A stretch of DNA of 64,000 bases from Allolobophora icterica (GCA_963556255.1 OY744608.1:9151603-9215602); one strand, 5' to 3'. Shown: positions 35,501-47,760, counted from the first letter of the stretch. The notes: generated from the letters alone by a model not told the origin. Numbers and translations: made by a program.

Positions 35501-36217
35501 ATTGAAGGGCTTGCCTCAATAACCAGGTATGTCGACATACCTTGTTTATGTGAAAAAGTATGCCAGCGTGCTTGGAATATTGTATTCTATATAGGCCTAC
35601 CTTGCAAATTTTGTGCAAATCTGATTATTTTTGAATTGGCTTTTGGATAAAACAGTTTGTCGACATATGGTATTTAGCAGCCGGCAACATTACTCCAATG
35701 CAATAACCCGGTATGATAACAAAAATTGTCGTTTTTTTCTGTAATCTTTGTATTAAAACCGGTGCAATAATCAGGTTATTTGACATACCCAGTTATTGTC
35801 TCTTACTTACTCTACAATTCACTGATTTTGCGGTGTTTTTTTCCTTACTGTAATGTAGCTATGATGACTTACCTTCTTATTGCAAGATTAATTTGTACTG
35901 TGTGCTAGTCACCATTTGGTGCAAGAATAAGGTATGTCGACTAACAGCACACGATTTTTGCTTCATACTGGGTTATTGAGTGTCAATAACCAGGTATGAA
36001 GCAAAATGTCATGAAAAAACATTAATGTTATCTTTTGCATTGCATTATGTAACAATTTCGTGAAAGACGGTAATAGCTCACATGGTGCTTCAAACAGCTT
36101 GTCGATATCTCGTAAAATGGCTTAGATACAACAGTTTGAAGTGTCAAATCTTTGAAGCCATTTTCCCAAAACTCAAAAAATCCGACATACCTGGTTATTG
36201 CTGCAAGCCCTTCAATT
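35501..36217. mobile_element. DNA transposon with internal CAATAACCAGGTATG repeats
   Basis: Left end ATTGAAGGGCTTGC followed by CAATAACCAGGTATGTCG, and right end CGACATACCTGGTTATTG followed by GCAAGCCCTTCAAT, form imperfect inverted repeats of about 35 bases. The word CAATAACC.GGTATG and its complement recur internally near 35700, 35775, 35930 and 35985. I could not define a target duplication. The AT-rich interior has no transposase. It lies about 50 bases before a piece of hAT transposase, which it may have interrupted. Confidence 0.7.
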
Positions 36218-36264
36218 ATCAACGGCTGATAAACTGTGAAATACTGAACCTGCAGTTAGACGGA

Positions 36265-36350
36265 TGTTTAACCAAGTCGAACAACTTGCCCGGCTGCTTT
36301 TGACAGTAGCATGTAGCAATGCAGAAGCAGAACGCAGCTTTTAAAAAAAA
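36265..36350 (+). pseudogene. hAT transposase dimerisation-domain fragment
   Basis: The frame through about 36273-36341 reads QVEQLARLLLTVACSNAEAE followed by RSF. The block TVACSNAEAERSFS is the conserved core of the C-terminal hAT dimerisation region. It is followed by a short decayed stretch. The rest of the transposase was not found on the left beyond the element at 35501-36217. Confidence 0.65.
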
Positions 36351-37152
36351 TTTCAGGCTGAACTCGAGTCTATAAGAATTCAATGTAGAATGTTGCAGTT
36401 GTTGCTGTAGAATTTCACTCTAAAACTACTTCATCTCGATTTTTAAAATCCCACTATGGCTCGCAGTAGAAGCCTAAAAGGACTTTTCGATTTTTAATGC
36501 TACGACTACGAGCGGTGTTCTTCTAACACCTAAAATCTCGGCTTCCTCGCATATAATATAGTCATTTTTTTCACAGATCGAGGTGGTTTAGGTAGTTTTA
36601 TTTCGAAATCATCGTTGAAATTTTTGAGGTAGGGGCCTAAACAAAAGCCCAAAATGTGCTCCATTTTGGTATGAAATGTTCAAAATTGCGTCGGCTCATC
36701 GTTGAAAATTTTGAGGTAAGCAAGAGCCCAAAATGTACTCCATTTTGATATCATATGCTCAAAATTGCGTCGACTTCTGGGGCTCCGCCCCAGACCCCGC
36801 TGGAGGACCTTACGACGCTCCCCCAGACCCCCTATTCGTTAGAGGCTTCTTGCCTTCGGCAATCGCGGCTTCGCGCCTTCGGCGCTCGGCATTGTCTCCC
36901 CCCCACTCAGGCATTCTAGTGGGTCCCCTCCAGCTTCTAGACCGTGGTTGCCCTATGACTCTGACTTAGTTGAATTTGAGAGATAATTGTGCAGTGTTGT
37001 GCACGGTATATTATCTGTCGTCTCGAGATGTGATCGTTGCAAAGCAGCATTTATATAATTATGACAAATAACAACACGTTGATCTCCTGTAGCGCTGTCT
37101 TCAAAGCTATGTTCTACAGCGGAATCATTGAGTGCAGGAGTGTAACAACATG
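36351..37152. other. Probable decayed DNA-transposon flank
   Basis: Two copies of a segment around CAAAAGCCCAAAATGTGCTCC and GAGCCCAAAATGTACTCC (about 36641 and 36725) are followed by a GC-rich part with GGCTCCGCCCCAGACCCC. This looks like non-coding transposon sequence, but the borders are unclear. Confidence 0.35.
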
Positions 37153-38523
37153 CAGGGGCGTCCATCCCCCCTTACGTCTATGACGCATTCCCCCCCCCCA
37201 TGTGATCAGATACCCCCCCCCAACGACGTCCCCAGACGATTGGCCGACTGTCGACAAAAGAGAAAATAGGCCTATCGATTACCGAACTCTGAAGCACAAT
37301 TTTACTCTTGAATTCTGTAACTTTCAGTTCGCTATTAAAGCAACATTATGCATTACAAAATATGAAGGCTTGACGATGATGACGAGCAAAAGACACATCT
37401 GTCGAAAGGACAGTGGATTGAAAGTACATGTAGGCCTAGTTACGTTAAGACAGAGGCATACCGCCATAGCGGCCAGACAGTACAAACGTAGTAACACAAG
37501 TCCTAAAATTACAACAGGTGCCTCTTCAGAGCAGCAGAGTGCGTAGCCAGGCGATTAACAATTTCGTCTAGTTTTAGTGATGGAATAGCGCAAGGGAGAT
37601 CAGGATTTCAATCCACTGTCCTTTCAAAAGATGTGTCCTTTGCTCGTCATCATTGTCACTGTCTAGTTGAATTAGTTCCAGTTTTCCGTCGTCTGGAATC
37701 AATTCATTAAGAGGCACAAGGTCTTGTACTGCGCGATATGCGTGTCGAAACTCCTCGAGCTCGGTTTGCACTACCTGTGGGTATAGTGCGAAGCGAGCTA
37801 TGTATAAATTGTGTGCAATTTATATATACCTTGTAGTCTTCCACTTGTGGTGTGTAGTACAATGTATGCGCCATTTGTCACTACGGATAAGCATGCCGCA
37901 TAACGGCTCGCAACATTTATAATTCATTAAAACATTGTCTCTGGGCATGATTAGGCCTACTAGTAAAATGAAATTGCAAAGTATTAACACATCAAAATTA
38001 CGAAACGCTTATAAATCAAAGTATCTCATCTTGCGGGAGGCAACGTCAACCAAAGAGTACCCCTTCATTCACCCCTTCGCCGCAATCACCCCGGAGGCGA
38101 GGAATCTGATACCGGCCAAGGTTTCTCCACTGGAAAGATCTTGGATACCGGCCGACTTGTGTGCAGCCGGGCTGCTATCTGCCTTCCTCTCTGCCTGCCT
38201 GCCTGTGTTCCACCCTACTGGCCTGGAGTCAGCTCTGCAAGGTTGATGGGGCTACAAGGGAACGTGGAGGAGAAGAGGGCAATACAGGGCTGTATATGTG
38301 GGCTGTTACATTAAAACACTGGAAACCTCCTTTGGTCTGAGATTGAATATGCCGCGTACGATACGCCAACATTATGAAATTGACTAATCGATTAATCACT
38401 GAAATGGAAAGAATGAGCAGACGTTTAACTTTAATGTAGGCCCTACTAAAAATTTCTTCTTTCCCCCCCTAAAAAGGCTATGAAGATTTCTGCTTCATTC
38501 CCCCCATAGGATGGACGCCCCTG
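37153..38523. mobile_element. hAT-like element, perfect 8-bp TSD
   Basis: Ends CAGGGGCGTCCATCC and GGATGGACGCCCCTG are perfect inverse complements. ACAACATG flanks both ends (37145-37152 and 38524-38531). Inside are two inverse copies of a 45-base sequence (near 37374-37421 and 37603-37655), a minus-strand frame of 65 codons at 37574-37771 with no known motif, and the repeat shared with 3880-4115. No hAT transposase is recognisable, so it is non-autonomous. Confidence 0.85.
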
Positions 38524-38944
38524 ACAACATGCAATGTTTAGAGTTAAAAATATCTTCAAGAATCTTTTGCACTACGTTTGAACAGCAGTATATTTAGGCC
38601 TACATAAGAAAGACCAAAAGCAAATGCAAATGTTATATGTTGACAGTGATGTCCTTAGAAAGGTTCTGAAATAGGTCAACATGGATCTTCGTAATGGTTT
38701 CCTTGTTCTAGGAAGGATGGAATTATGCAGTAAGTTTTTTGCAACTAATCAGCTAGGCTAATTAAACTATTGAAGTACGTAGGTCATGTGCAAGTCATCA
38801 AGGTATAGGCCTACATTTATAAAATAAAGGACTTCTCCTATGCCAAGGGCTTTCGCAACATTGAATATATGCTATCTGGTACTTCCATCATTTATCATAT
38901 AATAGGATCAAAACGACGCTACATAGAAGATGAGCTTTGGCACG

Positions 38945-39015
38945 GTTTCCGATTGGTTAGAGCGCTTGGCTAGTAACGCGGAGAATAGGGGTTCGAGTAT
39001 CCTCTGAGACGGTTA
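38945..39015 (+). repeat. tRNA-Thr(AGT)-like sequence, degraded
   Basis: TTGGTTAGAGCGC, then GCTAGTAACGCGGAGA, then GGGGTTCGAGTATCC resembles the D arm, anticodon loop (AGT) and T arm of a threonine tRNA. The anticodon stem halves CTTGG and CGCGG do not pair well, and the acceptor arms are not complementary. It is probably a tRNA-derived repeat or pseudogene. Confidence 0.4.
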
Positions 39016-39414
39016 CTATTATAGGGAAAATTATTTAGTGGCATCGTTGCTCTGTCCTATGTTTGTTTCTGCGCACTTGTACTATACTCATGCATTTCCT
39101 ACTGCTGCATTTTCCTACTCATGCATTTTTACTCGTACTATTTTTACTCATACGTTTTCCTACTCCTACATTTTCCTAGCGAGATTTGACAGAGGACAAT
39201 ACCAAATGCAATCGTATTTGATATTGCTTTCCGTTAATTCTAAGAGAATTAAGGGAAGTTTGAACCAATTTAAACCACTCCTGGTTTATGTGTATTTCTT
39301 AATCTCGAATTATGGTAATTAACCCCAAACCTCACCTAAATTTGATCACCCATTAGTAAATTAATTACCACGCAACAATCTCAAAGAAAATATTATTATT
39401 ATTATCACTACAGC

Positions 39415-39545
<131 letters not shown>

Positions 39546-39700
39546 TTATTAAGCCTATAATTATTATTATGCTTGTAATACAAATTATGCCGTTATAATT
39601 ATTTAACAATCGCTAAGCTGAAACAATGCGAAATTTGGTAACCCCACTTTCTTGACCAAAGTTACGCCACTGTGTAGCATATATAGCATACATAACATTA

Positions 39701-39930
39701 AGTGGCGTGGTGGCTCAGTGGTCAGTTCGACGCCTTGTGACCGGAGGGTTGCAAGTTCGAATCCCACTCTAGCCGCTGCGTACGGACCTTGGGCAAGTCC
39801 TTCACTCGCAATTGCTTGTGGCGCTTCGGCGTGAAAATTCCGGCACAGTATCAAATGCTGACAGTAGTCGGGAGCGCCTCTGAGTATAAGTTGACTTCGA
39901 GAGGCGCTATAGAAATATCCGGAATAAAAA
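39701..39930 (+). mobile_element. tRNA-derived SINE with LINE-type tail
   Basis: The 5' part holds an exact box A (TGGCTCAGTGG, 39711-39721) and a box B (AGTTCGAATCC, 39754-39764) spaced as in a tRNA gene. The 3' part reads GTCGGGAGCGCCTCTGAG, then GAGGCGCTATAGAAAT, then an A-rich tail. That 3' part matches the end of the CR1/L2-like LINE at 6197-6243 (GTCGGGAGCGCCTCTGAG and GAGGCGCTATATAAAT). This is how SINEs borrow the 3' end recognised by a partner LINE's reverse transcriptase. No protein is encoded. Confidence 0.8.
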
Positions 39931-40679
39931 AATAGAAAAATACATGCATACTTATGATCAAGTCAATATTATTCGCACATGAAGCCAAACGATCAGTTAA
40001 ACACCACTGATAAACACGCATTTGTGTGCTTATCAGATGCAAATAAAAGCTAATTATTTACTTACTTAATTGCTAACTTACTTACCTACTTGCTTGCTTT
40101 CTTCCTTCCTTCTTTACATCTGCAGACTGGTATTTCTCCAGAGATTTTGAGAGGTACTATAAGAGCTTTTATTAGGCCCACGTGTCTTGATACATAATAA
40201 TATACAAATATACATACTCAAGTCAATGAACGCCTTTCAGCCTAAGATCAGGTGTGGGGCAACCCTAAGGATTGCAACCCCGCCCATGCAGTCGGGGACA
40301 CACCGGATTTTCACCACGAGATCGGCCCTTGCTATATGTTCTGTCTGTACCTGAGACGGGCTCGATGCAAGTTTAAACATGGCTGTAAGGTTAGCACGTA
40401 GGCAATTAAGTTCGTACTCTCCTCTGAATAATGCTATCTTATCTTGTACGTTGCTTGGTTAGGCAAGATAATACTACACCCATTGCTGGATTGTTCAGCT
40501 GTGTTATCGTCTAGGAAGTAAGGTTGAATTAAAGACGTTACTTCAACTGCCACTCTACGTTTCTGAGGAAAATGTAATCCTTTTGTAGGAGTAATACAGT
40601 TGTATTTATGAAAATTATATAGCACGCCTAATTTTACATTTTCATGTAATTGTAACAGATGGATGATGAAGGCCGCCAG
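39931..40679. other. No gene recognised
   Basis: AT-rich with CTTACTTGCTTGC-type runs near 40060-40110 and a GC-richer patch at 40245-40380 that could be part of a repeat. Nothing definite. Confidence 0.4.
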
Positions 40680-41207
<528 letters not shown>

Positions 41208-41540
41208 TTGTCGTTGTTGACGTTTTATTAATTCAGAATTAGCCGTCCGCAGACAAACCAGTGATTCAGTTTACTCTAGCTCTTCTTCTAACCCCTCAGG
41301 TAAATGGGACTAATTGAAAACAGGTTGGGAGGATCAGAAAACTGACCAGTCAAAACAGAATCGACGTGCAGCTTATAGACCTACATAAGTTTTCAACTTC
41401 TTATAGGCAACCATGCAACTTTTTGCCTTAGAAATAATAATATGCTAAATTACTGATCACATAAAATCTTATGTCCATCAACCAATCCACCCACACATTC
41501 AACCATCTCTCACCCATCCATCTATCCCATCCAGACAGTC

Positions 41541-41788
41541 CGTCCGTCCGTCCATCAATCCATCCATCCATCCATTAATCCATCCATATATCTATCCATT
41601 GATTCCATCCATCCATCCATCCATCCATCCATCCATCCATCCATCCATCCATCCATCCATCCATCCATCCATCCATCCATCCATCCATCCATCCATCCAT
41701 CCATCCATCCATCCATCCATCCATCCATCCATCCATCCATCCATCCATCCATCCATCCATCCATCCATCCATCCATCCATCCATCCAT
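41541..41788. repeat. (CCAT)n microsatellite
   Basis: TCCATCCATCCA repeats, interrupted at first and then uninterrupted from about 41606 to 41788. Open frames of Ile-His-Pro-Ser or Trp-Met-Asp-Gly repeats through this region are artefacts. Confidence 0.95.
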
Positions 41789-41789
41789 G

Positions 41790-42500
41790 TATTTATGTGT
41801 ATATGCATGCATGCATCTATGTATGTATTGCTACAAGTTGTCTAGTTGTCGACAATTACCAGTGCGGTATTTCATGTGGTATTTACAATCAAAATATCAA
41901 TCATATAATTTTTTATGCGAACACCAACGGGTCAGCCTCACGCGGTGACAAAACCCGCATAACCTTTCAATCTCCCTAACAAGTAAACATAAATGGTACA
42001 AAATTGACAACATGTCATCCTAAAACGGATATAAAAACTTCGACTAGTTGAGAGACTTGCAAAACCAAAAAGGCCTCGCAGGATCAGACATTAAAACTCA
42101 GTCTAACTTTAAACGAAACTCTCACCTTTACCTAGGATTTACATTTCCCACCAAAAGTTTACACGGCGTCCAGCTTATACAAATCGCTGCTCCACTTTCA
42201 ATACTACGAGCCGGTTGAAACAGTATCTATCTTTGTATGATGTTGAGAAAATTAATTTGCTTTCCAGCGGAAATAATAGTTTGCTATGACGACCGACCAA
42301 GTCGATGCGGCATGTATTTGATGTACAACGGTCGATCGTCCTAGTAGTATGGATCACCTTCCATTACTCTTCCATTTTGGTATGCACAGGCGGTTCAGCC
42401 TCTGATGTGTGTTAATGTTCTGTTCTGCCACCTCTACCCGCCTTCGCTCTCTGGTCTACGGCGTTTGCCGCCGTCTTTGATCTCTCTTTCACCTGTGATG
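41790..42500. other. No gene recognised
   Basis: Unassigned sequence. A minus-strand 60-codon frame at 42175-42357 has no features of a gene. Confidence 0.4.
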
Positions 42501-42508
42501 TCCTAGGA

Positions 42509-42854
42509 CAGCGGTTCCCAAATTTTTCTGGGTCGCGACCTACTTGTGAAGATCTTGGCAGTCTCGGTACCCACTGTGTAAAATTAAGCACCCGGCACTA
42601 TGTACTAAAATTTACTTCGTAAATTGGTATCGAAATATGCGAATTTACGTAAAGCGCTTAGAAATTTAAAGCATTAAAAGGAAAATAATTTAGGTAAAAA
42701 CAGTTTACAATTTATTGCAATCCTGTTAGTTATAGCCCAATTACAGCCAAATGTTGCTGCAAAAAAATAAACGTTTCTTGAAAAATTTGGCGACCCACTT
42801 GCCAAAGCTTCGCGACCCACTTTTGGGTCGCGACCCACAGTTTGGGAAACTCTG
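42509..42854. mobile_element. hAT-like MITE, perfect 8-bp TSD
   Basis: Ends CAGCGGTTCCCAAA and TTTGGGAAACTCTG are near inverse complements. The inner parts GGGTCGCGACC occur at both sides. TCCTAGGA flanks both ends (42501-42508 and 42855-42862). The form is that of Charlie-type hAT non-autonomous elements. No coding frame. Confidence 0.9.
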
Positions 42855-42862
42855 TCCTAGGA

Positions 42863-43774
42863 CAGTGTCCTAGGATCCTGATCTCCTAGTGTCCGCCTTC
42901 CTTCCACATCTGTCTTTCGTTAGTGATTTACTAGTGTCCTCCCCCCCCCCGCATCTCTCTTTCGTCATGCTTTACCTATATAAGCTGAAAGAAAATTTTT
43001 AAAAGGAAATAAGCAGAAATGGTTTAAAGAATTTATTTTAGTAGTGGTTTCACAGAACTACGATATATTAGTATTAATTGCACGGCGATAAATTGGTCGT
43101 TGATATTCAGCGTACTGGTGTTTCCCAGAGTCGTTCTCCTATCGTGAAGTGACTGTTTCCAGTTTTTGCCAGTTAAATAAAACAGTGAATTGTTCGTTTG
43201 TCGATCTGCACGATCAGACCTCTGACAGACCATGGAGGCCTAAAGACAGCTACCTATTGAGAACCCTCGCATCTTGCCTTTCTACACATGACTCGGCCTG
43301 GTGATTGACGGAGAAGGAAGGTGATTTTCGCGACAATATATTATGTGTCTGATTGTTTGGGGCGCCATATGACGTCTTTCGAAAGCACTTAAGCGCTTAT
43401 CTTAACTGAAGAGGTCTGACTTACGATGGTGTTGAAAATGTGTCCTGTATGCAGGTTACTTCAAGCGGAGAGATTGCTTCGTTCCAATGCACAATGAACT
43501 CCGATTTGCTCATAACCTCGTGCACGATATCAGTACTTTGCGGCAGGTCACGTGGGTTGAAGAATGTAGTGATGGAAAAACCCAATTAGCTCGAGACAGA
43601 GATACCTAGCTTTACGGTGTATCAGAGGCTACATCCGCATTCGATGATCTTATAAGCCGGTTCTCTGATGTAGTCCTTCGCCGTAAACCAGTCCAGTGCG
43701 TCTAACTTACAGCTCGTATGCACACAGGTATGTATTTAAGGCAATATGCATGTAGGCCCATATGTATATATATA
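42863..43774. other. No gene recognised
   Basis: TCCTAG words are repeated just after the preceding element (42863-42892). The rest is unassigned. Confidence 0.4.
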
Positions 43775-45082
43775 TGTTACAGGCAATTCGTAAAACCAGG
43801 GATTTTGTAAAATCCCTGAAATTTTTAGGTACTTTGTAAAATCCCTGATTCACTCAGGCACTTTACAAAATCCCTGAAAAAACCAGGGATTTTGTAAAAT
43901 CCCTGAAATCAGAAGACGAAAATTTGACAGATTGCCTGAAATGAAAATGACGAACATAATCGATGCTTATTACGCAAACAAACCCTATTTTCAAGGGATC
44001 GACAGTTGAAGATGGTATTTTATTTTAAGTTTAGTTCTCATGTTGTACAACCAGGAATTTTGTAAAATGTCTGACCGTTTATTATGCAAAGAAGTCTTAT
44101 TTTCAAACGATTACCATTTTTAGATGGTATTTTATTTTAAGTTAAGTTCTACATCAGTTTTTGTTGTCACACGACATACTCGAATGGTTTCGACACTTGA
44201 CTTTCTCTTTGAAAAATTTTAACTTTGAAGTTGCAAATTAATTGAAGTTGTTGATACATCACAAATTAATAAACAATCCGGCTCGACAACTTGACTTTCC
44301 CTTTGAAAAATTTGTCCCTATTTGTTTCGCAGAACTCAGAGAACTTTGATTGTCTATTTACTTATAATTCTTTGATGTGCCGTCGCAACAATTAGAAGTT
44401 GACCGAAATATTTTCCGATTGGCTGAGATTAACTGTGGTCAGACGAGTACCCTTGCTATAAATTAAAACCCAGCAAGAACTATTTCATTTCTGGTTATCC
44501 TTTGGTTAGGTCAGTTCTAAACAAAATGGATAGTGAGCATAATATGACAGAGGTACAATTTATGGAACAGTTGCTTGTTTTGATAAGAAAACAGCGCTGA
44601 TGAAGAAGGAAACGTACTTCGATTTGATTGATGAGCTGAAAGAAGCGATGAAGGATACAACAACAAAGACCAACAGACAGTACTACATCCTAAAACGGTT
44701 AGTGACATCAGAGAACTGTATAATTGCGATCATTCCTACTGGTGGGAAGAACATATATAATAAGAACATGCATAATAAACTGTCGGACATTTTACAAAAT
44801 TCCTGGTTGTACAACATGAGAACTAAACTTAAAATAAAATACCATCTTAAACTGTCGATCCCTTGGAAATAGGGTTTGTTTGTGTAATAAACTTCGATTA
44901 TGTTCGTAATTTTCATTTCAGGCAATCTGTCAAATTTTCGTCTTCTGATTTCAGGGATTTTACAAAATCCCTGGTTTTTTCAGGGATTTTGTAAAGTGCC
45001 TGAGTGAATCAGGGATTTTACAAAGTACCTAAAAATTTCAGGGATTTTACAAAATCCCTGGTTTTACGAATTGCCTGTAACA
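43775..45082 (+). mobile_element. Ginger-like DNA transposon with long inverted repeats
   Basis: Ends TGTTACAGGCAATTCG and CGAATTGCCTGTAACA are perfect inverse complements with TATA on both sides (43771-43774 and 45083-45086). The inverted repeats extend about 310-320 bases (43775 to about 44092, and about 44765 to 45082) with few mismatches. Each arm contains several near-palindromes of the form AGGGATTTTGTAAAATCCCT. In the unique centre, a short frame from 44526 (MDSEHNMTEVQFMEQLLVLI) ends in a stop, and a second frame from 44600 reads MKKETYFDLIDELKEAMKDT, then TKTNRQYYILKR. That order resembles the N-terminus of KRBA2/Ginger-type integrase-transposases. Ginger elements are known for TGTNR...ACA ends and 4-bp target duplications. 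No zinc-binding domain or DDE core is present, so it is non-autonomous. Confidence 0.75.
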
Positions 45083-45087
45083 TATAT

Positions 45088-45510
45088 AAGTTTGGCCGGG
45101 TCTCGGAGTACAAGCGGGATGTGCTCCGCTGGCTCCCTTACCCGCAGCGCATTGCTTTTCGGGTCTCTGCTTTGGTTTGGCGGTGCCTTGAGGGATTGGC
45201 TCTCCCTTACCAGCGGGAACTTTGCTGTTCCAATGTGGCTGTCCAGCGTCGTGGTTCACTTCGCTCTGCAGCGCAAGCTGAGCTCGTTATCCCACGTGCA
45301 AGGACTGCTATCCGGCAACACCATGCCTTCTCTGTCTCTGGCCCAGCGGCCTGGAATGGGCTCCCAGGAGCGCTGCGCCTGACCCCAATCGATTGCTCTT
45401 CTCTGTTCTACTCTTGCCTTAAGACTGTCTTGTTTGACCACGGTTGGACCACGGTTGGACTGGGAGCGCTTTGAGGAGATAACATTGAAGGGGCGCTATA
45501 TAAGACCTCT
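45088..45510 (+). pseudogene. CR1/L2-like LINE, C-terminal fragment
   Basis: The frame 45004-45474 reads, from about 45091, FGRVSEYKRDVLRWLPYPQR, then FRVSALVWRCLEG, then RRGSLRSAAQAELVIPRART, then HAFSVSGPAAWNGLPGALR. These match the order in the 4616-6282 copy. The 3' end is GGGAGCGCTTTGAGGAG then GGGGCGCTATATAAGACCT, followed by (AAT)n instead of (AATG)n. The 5' cut coincides with the end of the Ginger-like element. Confidence 0.8.
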
Positions 45511-46195
<685 letters not shown>

Positions 46196-46198
46196 CAT

Positions 46199-46600
46199 GA
46201 CTTGGGACGCCACCAGTGTACACACGTGTGCAAACTCATATATACACCTGACTTCCATAACGCCAGGAGCAGCAGAAATGGCAGCCACCGGGAAGAGCAC
46301 AAAGTATGCAGAAATCCCCACTACCCACGTTTTCATTCCAGTAGCACTGGAAACTCTGGGTCTTATCAATACCCAGGGTCGGGAGTTCTTATCAGAACTA
46401 GGTCGGCGTTTGACCATTGTTTCGGAGGACCCGCAGGAGACAGCACGCCTCTTTCAGCGTTGCATTTCGAGGCACTTTTGCACCGTGGACCGGTGAAGAT
46501 GACCGTTAACTCTAGAACGTCAAAGCTGTCGGATAGTTTCTAAGAGCCTGAGGGATTATTTTTACCTCGGGCGTTAAAAAAATAATTATAATAATAACCA
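46199..46600 (+). pseudogene. LINE C-terminal fragment (ETLG type)
   Basis: The frame 46197-46496 reads AEMAATGKSTKYAEI, then FIPVALETLGLINTQGREFL, then ELGRRLTIVSEDPQETARLF and QRCIS. A block with ALETLG...FL..LGRR is a recurring C-terminal feature of one group of invertebrate LINE polyproteins. The 3' end is CCTGAGGGATTATTTTTACC, then CGGGCGTTAAAAAAATAAT, similar to that at 45863. A further tail-like piece is at 46612-46660. 5' truncated. Confidence 0.65.
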
Positions 46601-46988
46601 AACTTCGTTTTGACAGTCTGAGGGTAGAACTACCTCAGTTATAAAAAAAAATAAAAACCAAGGGGCAGAAATTAGGAGAAAGGAACTTGTCCGATGTAGA
46701 TAAACCAAAAATGTCATCCATATATTATACGTAGGCCTATATCAGAAATTTTGTCTGCACAAAAGTCAAGCATTTACTGGCAACTCATAGGTAGCAAAGT
46801 AGAAAGCAAATGTAACTTCTGCCAATGTAATAACTTGCTTAAGGACCTCCCAGTAACTGAATCGTGTTCTTCATACTGTATCTCTGCGCTTTGTTTCTGA
46901 CGTCGGGCAAGGCTCTTGAATAAGCTTGAATCGTGCGCATAGTTATTAATTCGGATTTTTTTAATTTACAAATTTACGATTATTGCAG

Positions 46989-47058
46989 CCGCTAACAGCA
47001 CCAGTCTTCGAAGATATGGATCTGGAGTTGAAGAAACTTAACATGAAAGACAAAAATG
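46989..47058 (+). CDS. Short exon, phase 0 to 1
   Basis: The segment lies between ATTGCAG (46982-46988) and GTAAAG (47059). It is 70 bases, enters in phase 0 and leaves in phase 1, and encodes PLTAPVFEDMDLELKKLNMK followed by DKN. It is polar and charged, with no domain. Three further exon-like segments follow within 1.3 kb in compatible phases, and the last one ends in a stop and a poly(A) signal, which supports a real transcript. The exon that precedes it must end in phase 0. Type A propeller exons end in phase 0, so a link to the array is possible but unproven. Confidence 0.55.
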
Positions 47059-47223
47059 GTAAAGCAATTCAGCTATAGTGTACGCCTTCAATGTAGTATA
47101 ATTTCACATCGCAAAGTATTTATATATTTCACTCTGAGAGTGCAGTGGTATTCTTAAGAGATTAAACGTTGTTTTTCGATGTAAAGGTACCGTCTCATTT
47201 GGCTCCCCATTTCTCTTTGTCAG

Positions 47224-47330
47224 CTCAGCCGCATCAGATTCCTGATCTGATGGATTTCGCAGGGCCAAAAGCAGATGTGTCATCGATATCACAAAAGACA
47301 AACGCGATGTCTGATGACGACAAGAAACAG
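47224..47330 (+). CDS. Short exon, phase 1 to 0
   Basis: Between TTTGTCAG (47216-47223) and GTAGGC (47331). It is 107 bases, enters in phase 1, leaves in phase 0, and encodes QPHQIPDLMDFAGPKADVSS, then ISQKTNAMSDDDKKQ. The upstream pyrimidine tract CCATTTCTCTTTGTCAG is good. The peptide is acidic and probably disordered. Phase fits exon 46989-47058 before it and exon 47706-47760 after it. Its phase would also accept a B-type propeller exon directly upstream. Confidence 0.55.
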
Positions 47331-47705
47331 GTAGGCCCTACTAAACCAGAGTTTCTAGTTTGTCACACCCGTGTTGGAATCTAATGGCGAGCAATATATT
47401 AGGCCTACCTCTGTGCCAAGAATTTCCAACAGCTGAGACAATCGCAATGCCACCCACAACATCTGTAAGCATCAAAACCAAACACAGTCTACATGTACAT
47501 CATTCATATTAGAAATTATAGCTGCAAGCTTCCGAAACCAAATATAAATGAAACCCTCTGAATACTTTCACATGGACATCATTATCAAATTGTCATGATA
47601 ATTAAAACCAATTTAACTTAACCTAAGAACATCAGTGGTAAACTATACTTCGTTAGACAAAACTTAATATATTAAAATGTTAAAGTTCATTGTGTTTTAT
47701 TGCAG

Positions 47706-47760
47706 AACGAAGTCGAAATGTTACACATGTTGGCACAAGAGAACTCGTTAGTGGATAGAG
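47706..47760 (+). CDS. Short exon, phase 0 to 1
   Basis: Between TATTGCAG (47698-47705) and GTAGGC (47761). It is 55 bases, phase 0 in and phase 1 out, encoding NEVEMLHMLAQENSLVDR. The peptide has a leucine/methionine pattern compatible with a short helix. Size and phase class equal those of the A-to-B linker exons of the propeller units, although the sequence is unrelated. Confidence 0.55.

Noticed and set aside
38945..39015. Functional tRNA-Thr gene
   Set aside because: The anticodon and acceptor stems do not pair, so it is at best a pseudogene or SINE piece.
41555..41979. Tandem WMDG / IHPS repeat 'proteins'
   Set aside because: Direct product of the (CCAT)n microsatellite in different frames.
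43775..45082. CRISPR-like array
   Set aside because: The repeated AGGGATTTTGTAAAATCCCT words are irregularly spaced, occur in mirror-image arms of a transposon and lie in a eukaryotic context.
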